NCBI RefSeq assembly: GCF_030816015.1
Contig: NZ_JAUSXN010000001.1
Location: 496,001 to 560,000 of the forward strand
DNA: 64,000 nt
DNA from: Pedobacter sp. W3I1
GTDB taxonomy: Bacteria; Bacteroidota; Bacteroidia; Sphingobacteriales; Sphingobacteriaceae
Reading direction: 5' to 3'
Within the stretch, counting starts at the first letter, position 1. Each line of letters starts with the position of its first letter. A program made the translations under genes and the position numbers. The notes below the pieces were generated by a model that saw only the letters and a program-made list of their open reading frames with translations, did no database searches and was not told where the DNA came from. Positions 1-8,574 of the stretch are shown here, piece by piece.

Positions 1-282
1 CAGGTGAGAAACTCTGTTGCCCCAGGCAGGTTCCTCTTTGATAGCAAGGCATTCCCTGATAACCCTTCCGAGCTAAAAAAACTGGATGTTGGAACCATTT
101 TCCTGGATGAAAAACATCATTGGAGTAAAGGAGGGCTTTTTAGGGACCGCTATGATCTTTTCGTCGAAAAACTGATCAATACCAATCCCAAAGAAGAGCA
201 AAAAGTAAATACCACCAAGGAGAAATTCCTTGCGCACATTTTTAATGCACTTACCATTTCACAAAACTTCGATATAAACTAA
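1..282 (+). CDS. 3' end of an unidentified gene
   Basis: The window opens inside an open frame that can be read from base 1 (Gln-Val-Arg-Asn-Ser...) to a stop at 280-282. About 93 C-terminal residues are visible, rich in charged residues and ending in SQNFDIN; the true start lies outside. No domain is recognised. The next gene starts only 6 bases later, so this is almost certainly an upstream member of the Hsp70-like/TerD operon. Its function cannot be assigned from this fragment. Confidence 0.6.
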   Translation, partial: QVRNSVAPGRFLFDSKAFPDNPSELKKLDVGTIFLDEKHHWSKGGLFRDRYDLFVEKLINTNPKEEQKVNTTKEKFLAHIFNALTISQNFDIN

Positions 283-288
283 AGAACC

Positions 289-3200
289 ATGTCAGATAAA
301 AGAATCAAAGCCCTGGCGATAAAAGTTCATCCTAAAACAGAGCCGAACGGAGTCGAATTTGCCTGGGATAAAATTCCCCAGCTTGAAGTATTTACAAAGA
401 ACATCCTGATACCAGAAATCGCTGTTGATCAGGACGGAAATTCTTCTGTTAATATCGGAACAATTGTATCTGGTATACCTTCTGTATTTGCCAGGGCCAA
501 TTTATTCAAAAATGCCATAGATAATATTCGTGATAAAGATGCTGAAGCATCAGGTTTAATGTTGTTCTATAAGTCCCTGATCAGTGAATGGAAGGGATTG
601 ATTAGTTGTATAGCCTTAAACTATAAAGATATAGAAACGAATAGGATTCATCTATCTTATTCAGACGGCGGCCATTTAAATACAACAGTAAATATATACG
701 AACCAACTGGTGCATTTGGCAATATGCTATTCGAGCGAAAACCCTTATGGTGTGATCAATCTTTGGCAAATAATGCAGATAGAATACCCTTTATTGATGT
801 AATGTCTTTTAAGGGTAACGTTATCGGTGGAACTTCTCCTGACAGTTTTGTTTTTACTTCGGTATCGTACCAGATTAAGGAAAAGTTCCCTTTCATCAAC
901 GTACAGAACGGAAAATTTATCGATCCTTTACAATCTGAGATTAATTCGCAGGAACTTTTTACACTGTATGGTTACGCCAAACACATTCTGGATAATATTG
1001 AAAGGTTCAGGTTAAATTATGCCGGAGTAGAAGAACTGATAAGGCCTGAATATGGAAATATTTCGACCTGTATCCAGGCCTGGATGAACGATATGGTTAT
1101 TTATCAGCAGGCAAAGGGATATCCAAAACTTGATAAATCTACACCACCCGAAGTTGGCTCTTTATTCAATTATCCTTTTAGCCTACTTTTTAATTATTCT
1201 ACAGAATTATTTGGTTCGGAGGGGATTATCTATAGCGAATCGAAAGAAGGAAGTATCCTATTCGATCCGAAAGATTTACTGCTTCCGGATACTACCGAGA
1301 TTGCCCAGATCGATTTTAGCAGAGAAGGGATGGAAACCCGGAACTTTCTAAAATCAAAACCCATATTGCTATTGGCGGCCGAAACCAAGGGCCAGCTGAA
1401 CAGCTACGCTTATTTTACCCTCCCCTTAACACCGTTGGCTCTAAATGTTTTTGGTGCTACGCTTGACGCATTGGTGGGCATTTCGGAATCATCTAACGTA
1501 AAATCGCGGATTACCGCCATTTACGACCCAACGGATAAGGATGGCGAACGTTTAATCGTTCAGTTAAAACTATATACCGAAACCGGAAACGAGATTGTTA
1601 AAGAGGTAATTTATAAGGTAACCTCCGAATCGATCAGCGGGAAAGACATTTTAATGTGGCCTAATTTTATATCCAAACAATGGAACCGATATTTTCTTTA
1701 TTCAGAAATACCGCATAACGACGCTAAGTTTCAGGCTACGCCATTTATCGGAAATGTGGATGATGATTTTTTCAGGATAGTTTTAGATGAGAAGGGTTTC
1801 CCTTTATACCTCGCCAATAACGGAAAGGCAGCAGTTATTCCCGAAAAATACGGTAACATCAAAGCACAGCTTCATATTGCCTCGAACAATGCGGTGGCCG
1901 ACAATAAATACAAATACGAGATATACGAAAGTAATAAACCTTTTAAAGGGATAAAATTTGCACACGCTGGGGTTGATTGTGGTTTTGGGATTATCCGTTA
2001 CGACGGATCGGGCAATACACAATCTTTACCCATAAATATGTTAAACGCTCCGAGGGCATTATCCCCAGCCTTTTTGGGTGTCGACTTTGGCAGTACAAAT
2101 TCATCTATTGCTTACTTTTCCGATCAACGGAATGAGGTTTGCGAAAATTTAAAACTGACCAATAAGCGGGTATCATTGCTGGCCAGCGACAGCAAAAACA
2201 ATGACGAGAGGCCTGCAGTGGAAGATGAGATTTTCTTCTTTCAGAACGACGAAATCCTGACTAATTCCATTAAATCCGTATTAACCATACACGATTCGAG
2301 AAGAGTTGTGAACGACGGCAACATCCAGGTCAATTCATTAATGGCGCAGGCGGTAAAAGGTGGTTTTCCATGTTTTGAAAAAAATCTGCCCATTGAAAAT
2401 GCAGAAAACAACAGGTACATTTTAGGTTATAACCGGATTGGCAGGGCCGAACTGGTGTACAACATGAAATGGTCTACACAACAGATTGATAAAAGCTATA
2501 AAACGGCCTATCTCGGCACCTTGCTCCTTCATGTATATGCACAATTATTTATTGAAGGACACGAACCGCATACTTTAAAATGGTCGTACCCATCATCAAT
2601 GGGCAAGGAATTGCTGAGCGAATACAGGGGAATATGGGACTCGCTCAAAGAAATATCGCCAATTGAAAGCAATGTTAAATTAAAAACCTTCCCTCCTTCT
2701 GATCTTTCAGATATCGGCGACACATCGGGCAGCAGTAGCTGGGGATCTTCAGTACCCGCATCTGGATGGGGCAGTCAGGCTTCAGCCCCTACAGCCACAA
2801 CCTCGGCCTGGGGTTCAGCAGAAACAGTGAATACCGGATGGGGTGAACAACCTAAAGCAGATACCGCTACAGGATGGGGCAATGAGGCCCAAAAAATAGT
2901 TACAGCTGTAGATATCAAAACCGAAACCGGTCCGGTAAGGTTCGATTTCAAAAAGTTAAGCAATGAAGAATCCTTATCCGAAGCCTGCGCCGTAGCAAAT
3001 TACCTGGTCCGGCCAAATGGGGGTTATTCCATTAACCCAGGAGAGTTAGTACTCTGTTTCGATATCGGTGGTAGTACAACTGATATTACCGCATTGTGCC
3101 AAATGGAAGGTGGAAAGGCAATGATCAAACAGAACTCGATCCGTTTTGCTGCCGAACGTGTGGCACAGGCAACCAAGTTTTCTCCAAATTTTAAAAATGT

Positions 3201-4194
3201 GCTGCTCAGAATATGCGAAAAGAAAAAAATATTGATCCAGGGATTAAATTCCGGCACACCTAAATTTAACGAAAATACGGCTCCGTATTATTTTGAGCAG
3301 GTTGTTGATCGCTTAGAGGCATCGGACTTTGAAACTTTTTACCTTTTAATTGCTGCCGAGTGTAAAGAAATGATGAGCATTAACCTGTACGTTACAGGCC
3401 TGATCATGTTTTATGCAGGTCAGCTTGCCTATAAATTAAGGAATGAAATTGTAAAATCTGAAGATGCTCCTCCAGCAGTTAAAGCCATCCCACCTAAAAT
3501 AAAAATTGCTTTTGCAGGAAAGGGCGCCAGGATATTCGACTGGTTTACGGCAGTAAATCCCGTCGCAGCCGATGATTATTATACGCAGATGTTTATCAGG
3601 GGAATGGGTGGAGAAGCAGTGGCTAAACAAACCATTAGTCCGATCACCACCAGTCCGTTAAAGATAATCGATATCAATTCGCAGCGCGGAACAGACAATG
3701 CAGATATTAAATACGAAGTATCGAAAGGTTTGGCAATCCCAACCAATATCACCAGTATTCTGGTACCTACCAATAAACAGGCCATTGAGATATTAGGTGA
3801 AGATAATTTCTGTGTAGTTACCCCAAATGGTGAATTTAAGTACCTGGAATCGACCAATTCCATTACCTCTGAAATGCTGGAGCATATCGGGAACCACTTT
3901 ATCTGCCTGCCACAGGAAGGCAAGCCGCATTGTCCAAGATTTATGGATTTTGCAGACCTGTTTTATAAGGTCTCATCGAGCATGTTCGGTTTGAAAATGA
4001 ATGCAACAGATTTTATGGCTGGTTTTCAGGATATGAACATCGAAAACTATATCAAAGGCGAGCCGGATTTTATCAAAGCGCAAAAGCGGAAACACGACGA
4101 TCAGAAAGATTTCGATTATGTGGCTCCAATCATCATTCTGGAAGGAATGAAATTCTTCGAAAAACACTTGCTTAAGGGTATTCAAAAACAATAG
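289..4194 (+). CDS. Large protein with a split actin/Hsp70-like ATPase domain and WG-rich insert
   Basis: This 1301-aa protein has about 585 N-terminal residues of unknown fold followed by an actin/Hsp70-superfamily ATPase. The phosphate-1 motif LGVDFGSTNSS lies near residues 596-606, the phosphate-2 motif LCFDIGGSTTDIT near 921-934, and an adenosine-type motif IKIAFAGKGARIFDW near 1071-1085. Between the first two motifs sits a low-complexity stretch (about 811-866) with five WG dipeptides in Ser/Thr/Ala context. There is no signal peptide or obvious membrane span, so it is probably cytoplasmic. It is tightly packed with a degenerate Hsp70-like gene (5-bp gap) and two TerD genes. Hsp70-like ATPases beside TerD are known from Ter-type stress gene neighbourhoods; the actual role here is unknown. 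The ATPase-fold call is firm, the function is not. Confidence 0.75.
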   Translation: MSDKRIKALAIKVHPKTEPNGVEFAWDKIPQLEVFTKNILIPEIAVDQDGNSSVNIGTIVSGIPSVFARANLFKNAIDNIRDKDAEASGLMLFYKSLISEWKGLISCIALNYKDIETNRIHLSYSDGGHLNTTVNIYEPTGAFGNMLFERKPLWCDQSLANNADRIPFIDVMSFKGNVIGGTSPDSFVFTSVSYQIKEKFPFINVQNGKFIDPLQSEINSQELFTLYGYAKHILDNIERFRLNYAGVEELIRPEYGNISTCIQAWMNDMVIYQQAKGYPKLDKSTPPEVGSLFNYPFSLLFNYSTELFGSEGIIYSESKEGSILFDPKDLLLPDTTEIAQIDFSREGMETRNFLKSKPILLLAAETKGQLNSYAYFTLPLTPLALNVFGATLDALVGISESSNVKSRITAIYDPTDKDGERLIVQLKLYTETGNEIVKEVIYKVTSESISGKDILMWPNFISKQWNRYFLYSEIPHNDAKFQATPFIGNVDDDFFRIVLDEKGFPLYLANNGKAAVIPEKYGNIKAQLHIASNNAVADNKYKYEIYESNKPFKGIKFAHAGVDCGFGIIRYDGSGNTQSLPINMLNAPRALSPAFLGVDFGSTNSSIAYFSDQRNEVCENLKLTNKRVSLLASDSKNNDERPAVEDEIFFFQNDEILTNSIKSVLTIHDSRRVVNDGNIQVNSLMAQAVKGGFPCFEKNLPIENAENNRYILGYNRIGRAELVYNMKWSTQQIDKSYKTAYLGTLLLHVYAQLFIEGHEPHTLKWSYPSSMGKELLSEYRGIWDSLKEISPIESNVKLKTFPPSDLSDIGDTSGSSSWGSSVPASGWGSQASAPTATTSAWGSAETVNTGWGEQPKADTATGWGNEAQKIVTAVDIKTETGPVRFDFKKLSNEESLSEACAVANYLVRPNGGYSINPGELVLCFDIGGSTTDITALCQMEGGKAMIKQNSIRFAAERVAQATKFSPNFKNVLLRICEKKKILIQGLNSGTPKFNENTAPYYFEQVVDRLEASDFETFYLLIAAECKEMMSINLYVTGLIMFYAGQLAYKLRNEIVKSEDAPPAVKAIPPKIKIAFAGKGARIFDWFTAVNPVAADDYYTQMFIRGMGGEAVAKQTISPITTSPLKIIDINSQRGTDNADIKYEVSKGLAIPTNITSILVPTNKQAIEILGEDNFCVVTPNGEFKYLESTNSITSEMLEHIGNHFICLPQEGKPHCPRFMDFADLFYKVSSSMFGLKMNATDFMAGFQDMNIENYIKGEPDFIKAQKRKHDDQKDFDYVAPIIILEGMKFFEKHLLKGIQKQ

Positions 4195-4199
4195 CGGTG

Positions 4200-5480
4200 A
4201 TGAAATTCTGTGTATTGGCAAAAATATCGAAGCGGACAGTTTCTTTCTGGTATCAATCAGATAGTAACCCTTATGCTCCATTAAAAATGAAGGAATCGAA
4301 TGAAATTCCTTTATACTTTTACGTAAATGGCAACGATTTTATTTTTGGGGCCGCAGCGAGGGAACGTTTCTATAAGAATGACCCACATGCTTATGGTAAT
4401 TATTTTGAAATTGTAAAGGATCCCAGTAAACACTTTATTATTTACGGCAACAAAAAGCCTGTTAAACAGCTGTTTTATTACGGTATTGAACAATACCTGT
4501 CGCACTTTTTAAATACGGTATTATACAAAGCCGATTCTATCGAATCGTACAGGCAGCAGTTCCCTTTACGCTTTTTATTTGATGACGATATTGAAGACAA
4601 TGAAAAATCGCTTATCGAAACCCTGTTCCAGGAAGCCGGTTACTTTAATTTAGACCGCGTCAGATATAACCATACGCTTTTTAATATTCTGGCTCAAAAG
4701 CAGGTACTGCCAAACAATAAGGCTATCCTGCTAATGAATGGTATTGATGATGTACTTTATCTAAAACTTTATAAAAATAGTAAGGCCGACGTGCTGGGCT
4801 CAGCCAAACTGGTAGGTCAGGGTGCAGATCCAAGGGTAAAAATATTGGCCGATATGATTGTAGAATACATTATCCTCCAAAATTCTTATCTGTCGATTAA
4901 TAAAGAGAACGAAATTTCTTTTCTGCTGCCGTTCTCTGCAGGATTACTTCAAAATATCAATCCGATTATTAATGGTGAGGCTGAACTATCCGACGGAAAC
5001 CGGTACTGGTTTAATATAAAGGAGAAAAACCTGAACGACAGGCTTCATTATTATGCCAATGATGGAATGATTTTCACGGCAATAGACGACCTGTTGAAGG
5101 TAAATAACTTATCGGTGGATAATGTAATGATCTTACTTGGATCAGAAGAAATTAACACACTTTATTTTTCCGAAAAATTGCTAAAAAAATATCACCATGT
5201 TATCGCATTACAACCACTAGATGTTAAAGATACCATGCAGTCTATTTTTCAGGAAATTGCCAGTATCAATTACAATGTTAAAATAAAAGCACATACTGCA
5301 GCACCGGTAATGACAAGGCCTCCGCTACCAACCCCTAAACCACCACCGCCTTTGCCACCAAAAAAGGAAAGTAGCGCTCCAAAATCTGTGAATATTCCCA
5401 AGCTACCCGAATTAAAAGTGCTGCAAAGCACAAAAAACAATTCAGTAAAACCACCACCATTACCTCCTAAAAAAAGTTAG
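4200..5480 (+). CDS. Degenerate Hsp70/actin-like protein with polyproline C-terminal tail
   Basis: This protein of about 426 aa starts at ATG 4200 (a GTG directly before it at 4197 is the alternative). The layout resembles an Hsp70 nucleotide-binding domain: an early FGAAARERF segment like the GxxAK region, LFQEAGYFNLDRVRYNHTLF where Hsp70 has its inter-lobe segment, then AILLMNGIDDVLYLKLY and VMILLGSEEINTLYF at the phosphate-2 and adenosine positions. The Gly/Asp/Thr residues needed for nucleotide hydrolysis look eroded, so it may be a pseudo-ATPase partner of the preceding gene. The last 70 residues hold PPPLPPKK-type proline runs, a flexible possible protein-binding tail. It is operonic with its neighbours. 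The fold assignment is inference from motif order. Confidence 0.55.
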   Translation: MKFCVLAKISKRTVSFWYQSDSNPYAPLKMKESNEIPLYFYVNGNDFIFGAAARERFYKNDPHAYGNYFEIVKDPSKHFIIYGNKKPVKQLFYYGIEQYLSHFLNTVLYKADSIESYRQQFPLRFLFDDDIEDNEKSLIETLFQEAGYFNLDRVRYNHTLFNILAQKQVLPNNKAILLMNGIDDVLYLKLYKNSKADVLGSAKLVGQGADPRVKILADMIVEYIILQNSYLSINKENEISFLLPFSAGLLQNINPIINGEAELSDGNRYWFNIKEKNLNDRLHYYANDGMIFTAIDDLLKVNNLSVDNVMILLGSEEINTLYFSEKLLKKYHHVIALQPLDVKDTMQSIFQEIASINYNVKIKAHTAAPVMTRPPLPTPKPPPPLPPKKESSAPKSVNIPKLPELKVLQSTKNNSVKPPPLPPKKS

Positions 5481-5504
5481 GTGCATCAATTAAAACATAA
5501 TAAA

Positions 5505-6071
5505 ATGGCTATACAAATAGAAAAAAGAAAACCTGTATCACTAACCAGGGAAGAACCAGGTTTAAATAACATTATTGCGGGTTTAGGTTGGGATCCAGCC
5601 CTTGTAAACGGGCATCCTGTAGATCTCGACCTATCGTTATTTATGCTCGGCGAAAATGGTAAACTCATTGCCGATGAATACTTTGTTTTTTATAACAATA
5701 ATACCAGTCCAGATGGTTCTATCCATTACCCTGGTGATAGCAGAGGTGGCGAAGGTGATGGCGATGATGAAGTAATCCATATCGATTTATCCAAAATAGA
5801 CCCAAGGGTTGAGTTCCTTTATTTTGCGGTAACCATTGATCAAAGCGAAGAAAGAGGCCATCATTTTGGCCACGTTCAAAACTCCTACATCAATATCAGA
5901 AACAATGCCGATAAATCGGTTCTGTGCCAATATATGCTTAAGGAAGAATTTACAAATGAAGATTCCCTCATGATTGCCTCTTTATCCAGAAATGGCGGTG
6001 AGTGGAATGTCGAGGCCCTTGGCCAAGCTTTTTCTGGTGGTCTTAATACATTAATAGAATTATATCAATAA
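5505..6071 (+). CDS. TerD-family protein (first copy)
   Basis: This 188-aa protein uses ATG 5505; the frame is open upstream to a GTG at 5481, but MAIQIEKRKPVSL is the normal TerD-type beginning. It shows the family hallmarks: GLGWDPA near the N-terminus, an LDLSLFML strand, and the acidic Ca-binding loop PGDSRGGEGDGDDEVIHIDL, followed by the second-half pattern with HFGHVQNSYINI. TerD proteins are cytoplasmic Ca2+-binding beta-sandwiches of tellurite and general stress resistance clusters. It lies 24 bp after the Hsp70-like gene and 4 bp before a second TerD, consistent with joint expression. It is not a full tellurite operon, because no terB, terC or terZ is visible in the window. Confidence 0.88.
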   Translation: MAIQIEKRKPVSLTREEPGLNNIIAGLGWDPALVNGHPVDLDLSLFMLGENGKLIADEYFVFYNNNTSPDGSIHYPGDSRGGEGDGDDEVIHIDLSKIDPRVEFLYFAVTIDQSEERGHHFGHVQNSYINIRNNADKSVLCQYMLKEEFTNEDSLMIASLSRNGGEWNVEALGQAFSGGLNTLIELYQ

Positions 6072-6075
6072 AAAG

Positions 6076-6729
6076 ATGAGCAGTTTTAACTTAAATAAGG
6101 GAGATCGGTTCTCCCTTTCAAAGGCAGCGCCTGGACTAACCGTTGTAAAAATTGGAATGGGCTGGGATCCTAACGAGCAACCGGGAGGACCAGAATTCGA
6201 CCTGGATGTTTCGGCCTTTTCGATAGACAGTGATTTTAAAATCCCTTCTGATTCTTACTTCACCTTTTACGGGCAGATAAGGATGGGCAATAAAATTGAG
6301 GATAAGATAGAAAAAGGCCTATTTAGGCCATTTACTGAAGATGGAGCAATTATCGGCGCTATAGATGATCCGGATGGAACCAGAAGTGATGGCGACGACG
6401 ATGAAGATATGTTTATTGATTTATCCAAAGTCAGCGATAAAATCGAACAGATTATCATTTGCTGTACGATCTGTAAATATCCTCATGACAATAAAAAAGA
6501 CAGGAGAACATTAGACCTGCACTTTGGAAAAGTAAACGATTGTTACATCAGAATCGTTGACGAAAGTAATGGTTCGGAAATACTGCGTTATGACCTGAAA
6601 GACCAGTACATCAATGAAGATGCTGTAGAATTTGGGCGTTTATTCCGTGTTGGCGATAGCTGGGAATTTGAAGCAATGGGCAGGGCGCACACCGGTAGTT
6701 TACAAACTTTAGTTGATATGTACACCTAA
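6076..6729 (+). CDS. TerD-family protein (second copy)
   Basis: This 217-aa TerD paralogue begins at ATG 6076, 4 bp after the first copy. GMGWDPNEQPGGPEFDLDVSAF at the start and the acidic loop DGTRSDGDDDEDMFIDLSKV, followed by LHFGKVNDCYIRI, match the TerD pattern. It carries about 30 extra residues in the first half (around GNKIEDKIEKGLFRPFTEDG) compared with the first copy, so the two are diverged and not a recent duplication. A Ca2+-binding role is expected from the family. The pair may act as heteromeric Ca-sensing partners of the Hsp70-like ATPases, which is inference from gene order. Confidence 0.86.
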   Translation: MSSFNLNKGDRFSLSKAAPGLTVVKIGMGWDPNEQPGGPEFDLDVSAFSIDSDFKIPSDSYFTFYGQIRMGNKIEDKIEKGLFRPFTEDGAIIGAIDDPDGTRSDGDDDEDMFIDLSKVSDKIEQIIICCTICKYPHDNKKDRRTLDLHFGKVNDCYIRIVDESNGSEILRYDLKDQYINEDAVEFGRLFRVGDSWEFEAMGRAHTGSLQTLVDMYT

Positions 6730-6742
6730 ACAATATAAAATT

Positions 6743-7453
6743 ATGGCATTTGATTTAAATAAAAACGATGGTTCTAAAAAGGAACCATCTAAATTTGATC
6801 TTTCGAAAAAAGAGGTTGAGAACCCAGTTCCAAAGTCACGGGCATGGTTAATTGGGCTGTTTGGGGTATTAATTGTTGGTGGTGGTATCTGGTATTATTC
6901 ATCTAATAAAACGTTAGATACTCTTGTAAAAGAGCCCATTCAAAATGTTTCTTCAGATCCGGCTGCCGTGGCTACCGCCATAACACCGGCAAAAGAAAAA
7001 GTTGATGTTACAGACACAACAGCTGCGCCGATAAAGGCTTTGGGAACCGAAGAAAAATCAAACAAAAAAACCAGTCTGGATGATGCTTCGCCTAAATTAG
7101 AAACTGCAGCACTCAAAGCATTAAACCATACGGTACCGGTAACATTTGCTCGGGGAACATCATCTTTTGCAAGTATTAACAAACCTTTAATTAAACGCAT
7201 TTTAGCACATTTAACTAAAAACCCTACGGCGTCCATTCATATTGACGGTTATGCAAGCAGTGATGGCCCCTTAGCAGTAAACCAACAGATATCGCAGTTG
7301 AGGGCAGAAGCATTTAAAAATCATTTAACCTCACTGAATATTGAAGCAGCTCGGATAAGCGCAATAGGAAAAGGCATTGAAAATCCGATTGAATCAAATA
7401 ACACCGACGCCGGAAGAAAAAAGAATAGGCGTGTTGAAATTACATTTCTATAA
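6743..7453 (+). CDS. Inner-membrane-anchored OmpA/MotB C-terminal domain protein
   Basis: This protein of about 236 aa starts at ATG 6743; the frame is open further up, but that would overlap the second terD and give an unnatural N-terminus. Residues 1-32 are polar and cytosolic-looking. They are followed by one membrane segment (WLIGLFGVLIVGGGIWYYSS), a Thr/Ala/Lys-rich linker, and a C-terminal OmpA-like peptidoglycan-binding domain (FARGTSSF..., IHIDGYASSDG, LRAEAFKNHL, GKGIENP, NRRVEI). This would tether the Ter/Hsp70 operon products to the cell wall across the periplasm. It lies 13 bp after terD copy 2. The domain call is firm, the role in the system is inferred. Confidence 0.82.
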   Translation: MAFDLNKNDGSKKEPSKFDLSKKEVENPVPKSRAWLIGLFGVLIVGGGIWYYSSNKTLDTLVKEPIQNVSSDPAAVATAITPAKEKVDVTDTTAAPIKALGTEEKSNKKTSLDDASPKLETAALKALNHTVPVTFARGTSSFASINKPLIKRILAHLTKNPTASIHIDGYASSDGPLAVNQQISQLRAEAFKNHLTSLNIEAARISAIGKGIENPIESNNTDAGRKKNRRVEITFL

Positions 7454-7475
7454 GTTAACCATTTAAGAAAAACCT

Positions 7476-7682
7476 GTGGCAAAAAGAAGAACCAAAAAAA
7501 CAAAACAAAGGGGTTTTAAGGAAATCTTAATCTTATTAGGGATGCTGTTTAGCAGCATCCTTTTTATTATCAAAATAATTGTTGGAAGCATTGGCTGGTT
7601 AGAAGTTTTTGCTCCGATAGTAATCGTATTTTTTATCCTTTTTATTCTATCGGTATTAAAAATGGCATTGAGGAAGGTATAG
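7476..7682 (+). CDS. Small two-helix membrane protein
   Basis: This is a 68-aa protein with a GTG start 22 bp after the OmpA-domain gene. It has a very basic N-terminus (MAKRRTKKTKQRGFKE) followed by two hydrophobic segments, ILILLGMLFSSILFIIKIIVG and FAPIVIVFFILFILSVL, and a basic end. The positive N-terminus suggests both ends are cytoplasmic. It is the last gene of the operon, with a rho-independent terminator just after it. The coding sequence itself contains a terminator-like hairpin followed by five T (7540-7565). No family is recognised. Confidence 0.6.
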   Translation: MAKRRTKKTKQRGFKEILILLGMLFSSILFIIKIIVGSIGWLEVFAPIVIVFFILFILSVLKMALRKV

Positions 7683-7699
7683 CAAATTTTATAGGATGG

Positions 7700-7735
7700 A
7701 TGCCTGATAGATGGATATGCTATCAGGCATTTTTA
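7700..7735 (+). terminator. Rho-independent terminator of the Hsp70-like/TerD operon
   Basis: A perfect 10-bp stem, TGCCTGATAG (7701-7710) and CTATCAGGCA (7720-7729), with a 9-base loop is followed by a T run. It lies 18 bp after the last gene of the operon and before the convergent nuclease gene. Confidence 0.85.
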
Positions 7736-7765
7736 GTATTAAGGAGCGATGATCTTTATCTCCCC

Positions 7766-8296
7766 CTACTTGCCAAGCAATGGCGTTTTTGGTTTCCGCC
7801 ATTCCCAAGGGGCAACGGCGCTGCTATCTTGCCATAAGCCTACCTTATTTTTCCTGGCGGTTATTTCTAACTGGGCATAGAGCGGATCACTTGAATATTT
7901 TTTATAATGCCAGGCCATGCCTAGTCTAATCATTTCCTGGTTCACCACCTGTTTGTTATTATTAATAATTATGGCAATTAACCTTTTATAGCGATCGTAT
8001 TTTTGACCTTGTACACTCACCATTTGCCCGAAACACAAATCGGATAGCGCTTTTTTAGCCTGATTCCCAAAAGGTTGTGAACCTCTTTTCTCAGGGCAAT
8101 CGATATGCGCCAAACGGATTTTAATGGGCTGGCGCTGGTACAGTACCTCCATGGTATCGCCATCCATAATGCGGATTACTTTGGCGGTAAAAACAAGGTG
8201 GTTGTAGTTTATTAGTGGTTTGCTTTCGCCTGGTGGGATAAAACAAGCCTGGAGCGTTAACAATAAAACCAATACACTTACTTTTCCCAACCGCAT
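7766..8296 (-). CDS. Secreted thermonuclease (SNase-like) lipoprotein
   Basis: This 176-aa protein has a signal sequence with a lipobox (LLLTLQAC, Cys18), so it should be lipid-anchored in the envelope. It then carries a staphylococcal-nuclease domain (about 35-165): IRIMDGDT with the Ca-binding Asp residues, IRLAHIDCPE with Arg61 and Glu69, and KYDRYKRLIA with Arg105, matching the three catalytic positions of the family. It should cleave DNA/RNA phosphodiester bonds in a Ca-dependent way outside the cytoplasm. Its start overlaps the end of the upstream small secreted-protein gene by 19 bp, so the two are translationally coupled. Confidence 0.88.
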   Translation of the reverse strand: MRLGKVSVLVLLLTLQACFIPPGESKPLINYNHLVFTAKVIRIMDGDTMEVLYQRQPIKIRLAHIDCPEKRGSQPFGNQAKKALSDLCFGQMVSVQGQKYDRYKRLIAIIINNNKQVVNQEMIRLGMAWHYKKYSSDPLYAQLEITARKNKVGLWQDSSAVAPWEWRKPKTPLLGK

Positions 8297-8487
8297 AATG
8301 TTTTTCCGTCTTTTTTTGCTTTATCTATAGTGCTTTGTACAACTTTATACGTGCAATTGCTTAAACCGCGGCAATTGGAGGTATAGTGGTATTTTTTAGC
8401 GTTACCACTGTTGCAAATGTACACGGTTGTATTTTCTTTACAAGTGATGTTGGTAAAGAAAAAAAGGAGTAGGGCGAGCGTTTTCAT
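8278..8487 (-). CDS. Small secreted Cys-containing protein
   Basis: This 69-aa protein has a hydrophobic N-terminal export signal (MKTLALLLFFFTNITC) and a mature part with Cys25, Cys39, Cys45 and Cys65 in the pattern YICNSGNAKKYHYTSNCRGLSNC...LCGWEK. The Tyr-His-x4-Cys and Cys-Gly-Trp residues suggest a small disulfide-bonded or metal-binding domain. The exact family is not recognised, but the pattern is typical of small exported proteins found beside SNase-type nucleases. It overlaps the start of the nuclease gene by 19 bp and probably shares its transcript. Confidence 0.7.
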   Translation of the reverse strand: MKTLALLLFFFTNITCKENTTVYICNSGNAKKYHYTSNCRGLSNCTYKVVQSTIDKAKKDGKTLCGWEK

Positions 8488-8574
8488 GATTGAGGGGTGG
8501 TATTGTTAAAAATGGTTAATTAACAGGCCGTTATAGAAGATCATCGCCAGTTTAAAATTGGTGAATATATCTTT

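Noticed and set aside
811..4194. WG repeats of the large ATPase as Argonaute-hook-like motifs
   Set aside because: The resemblance to eukaryotic GW proteins is only compositional and no Argonaute gene is in the window.
4197..4199. GTG start for the second Hsp70-like gene
   Set aside because: An ATG follows immediately at 4200 and gives the same protein less one residue.
1..7682. Classical tellurite-resistance operon
   Set aside because: Only TerD-type proteins are seen; terA, terB, terC and terZ are missing in the window.
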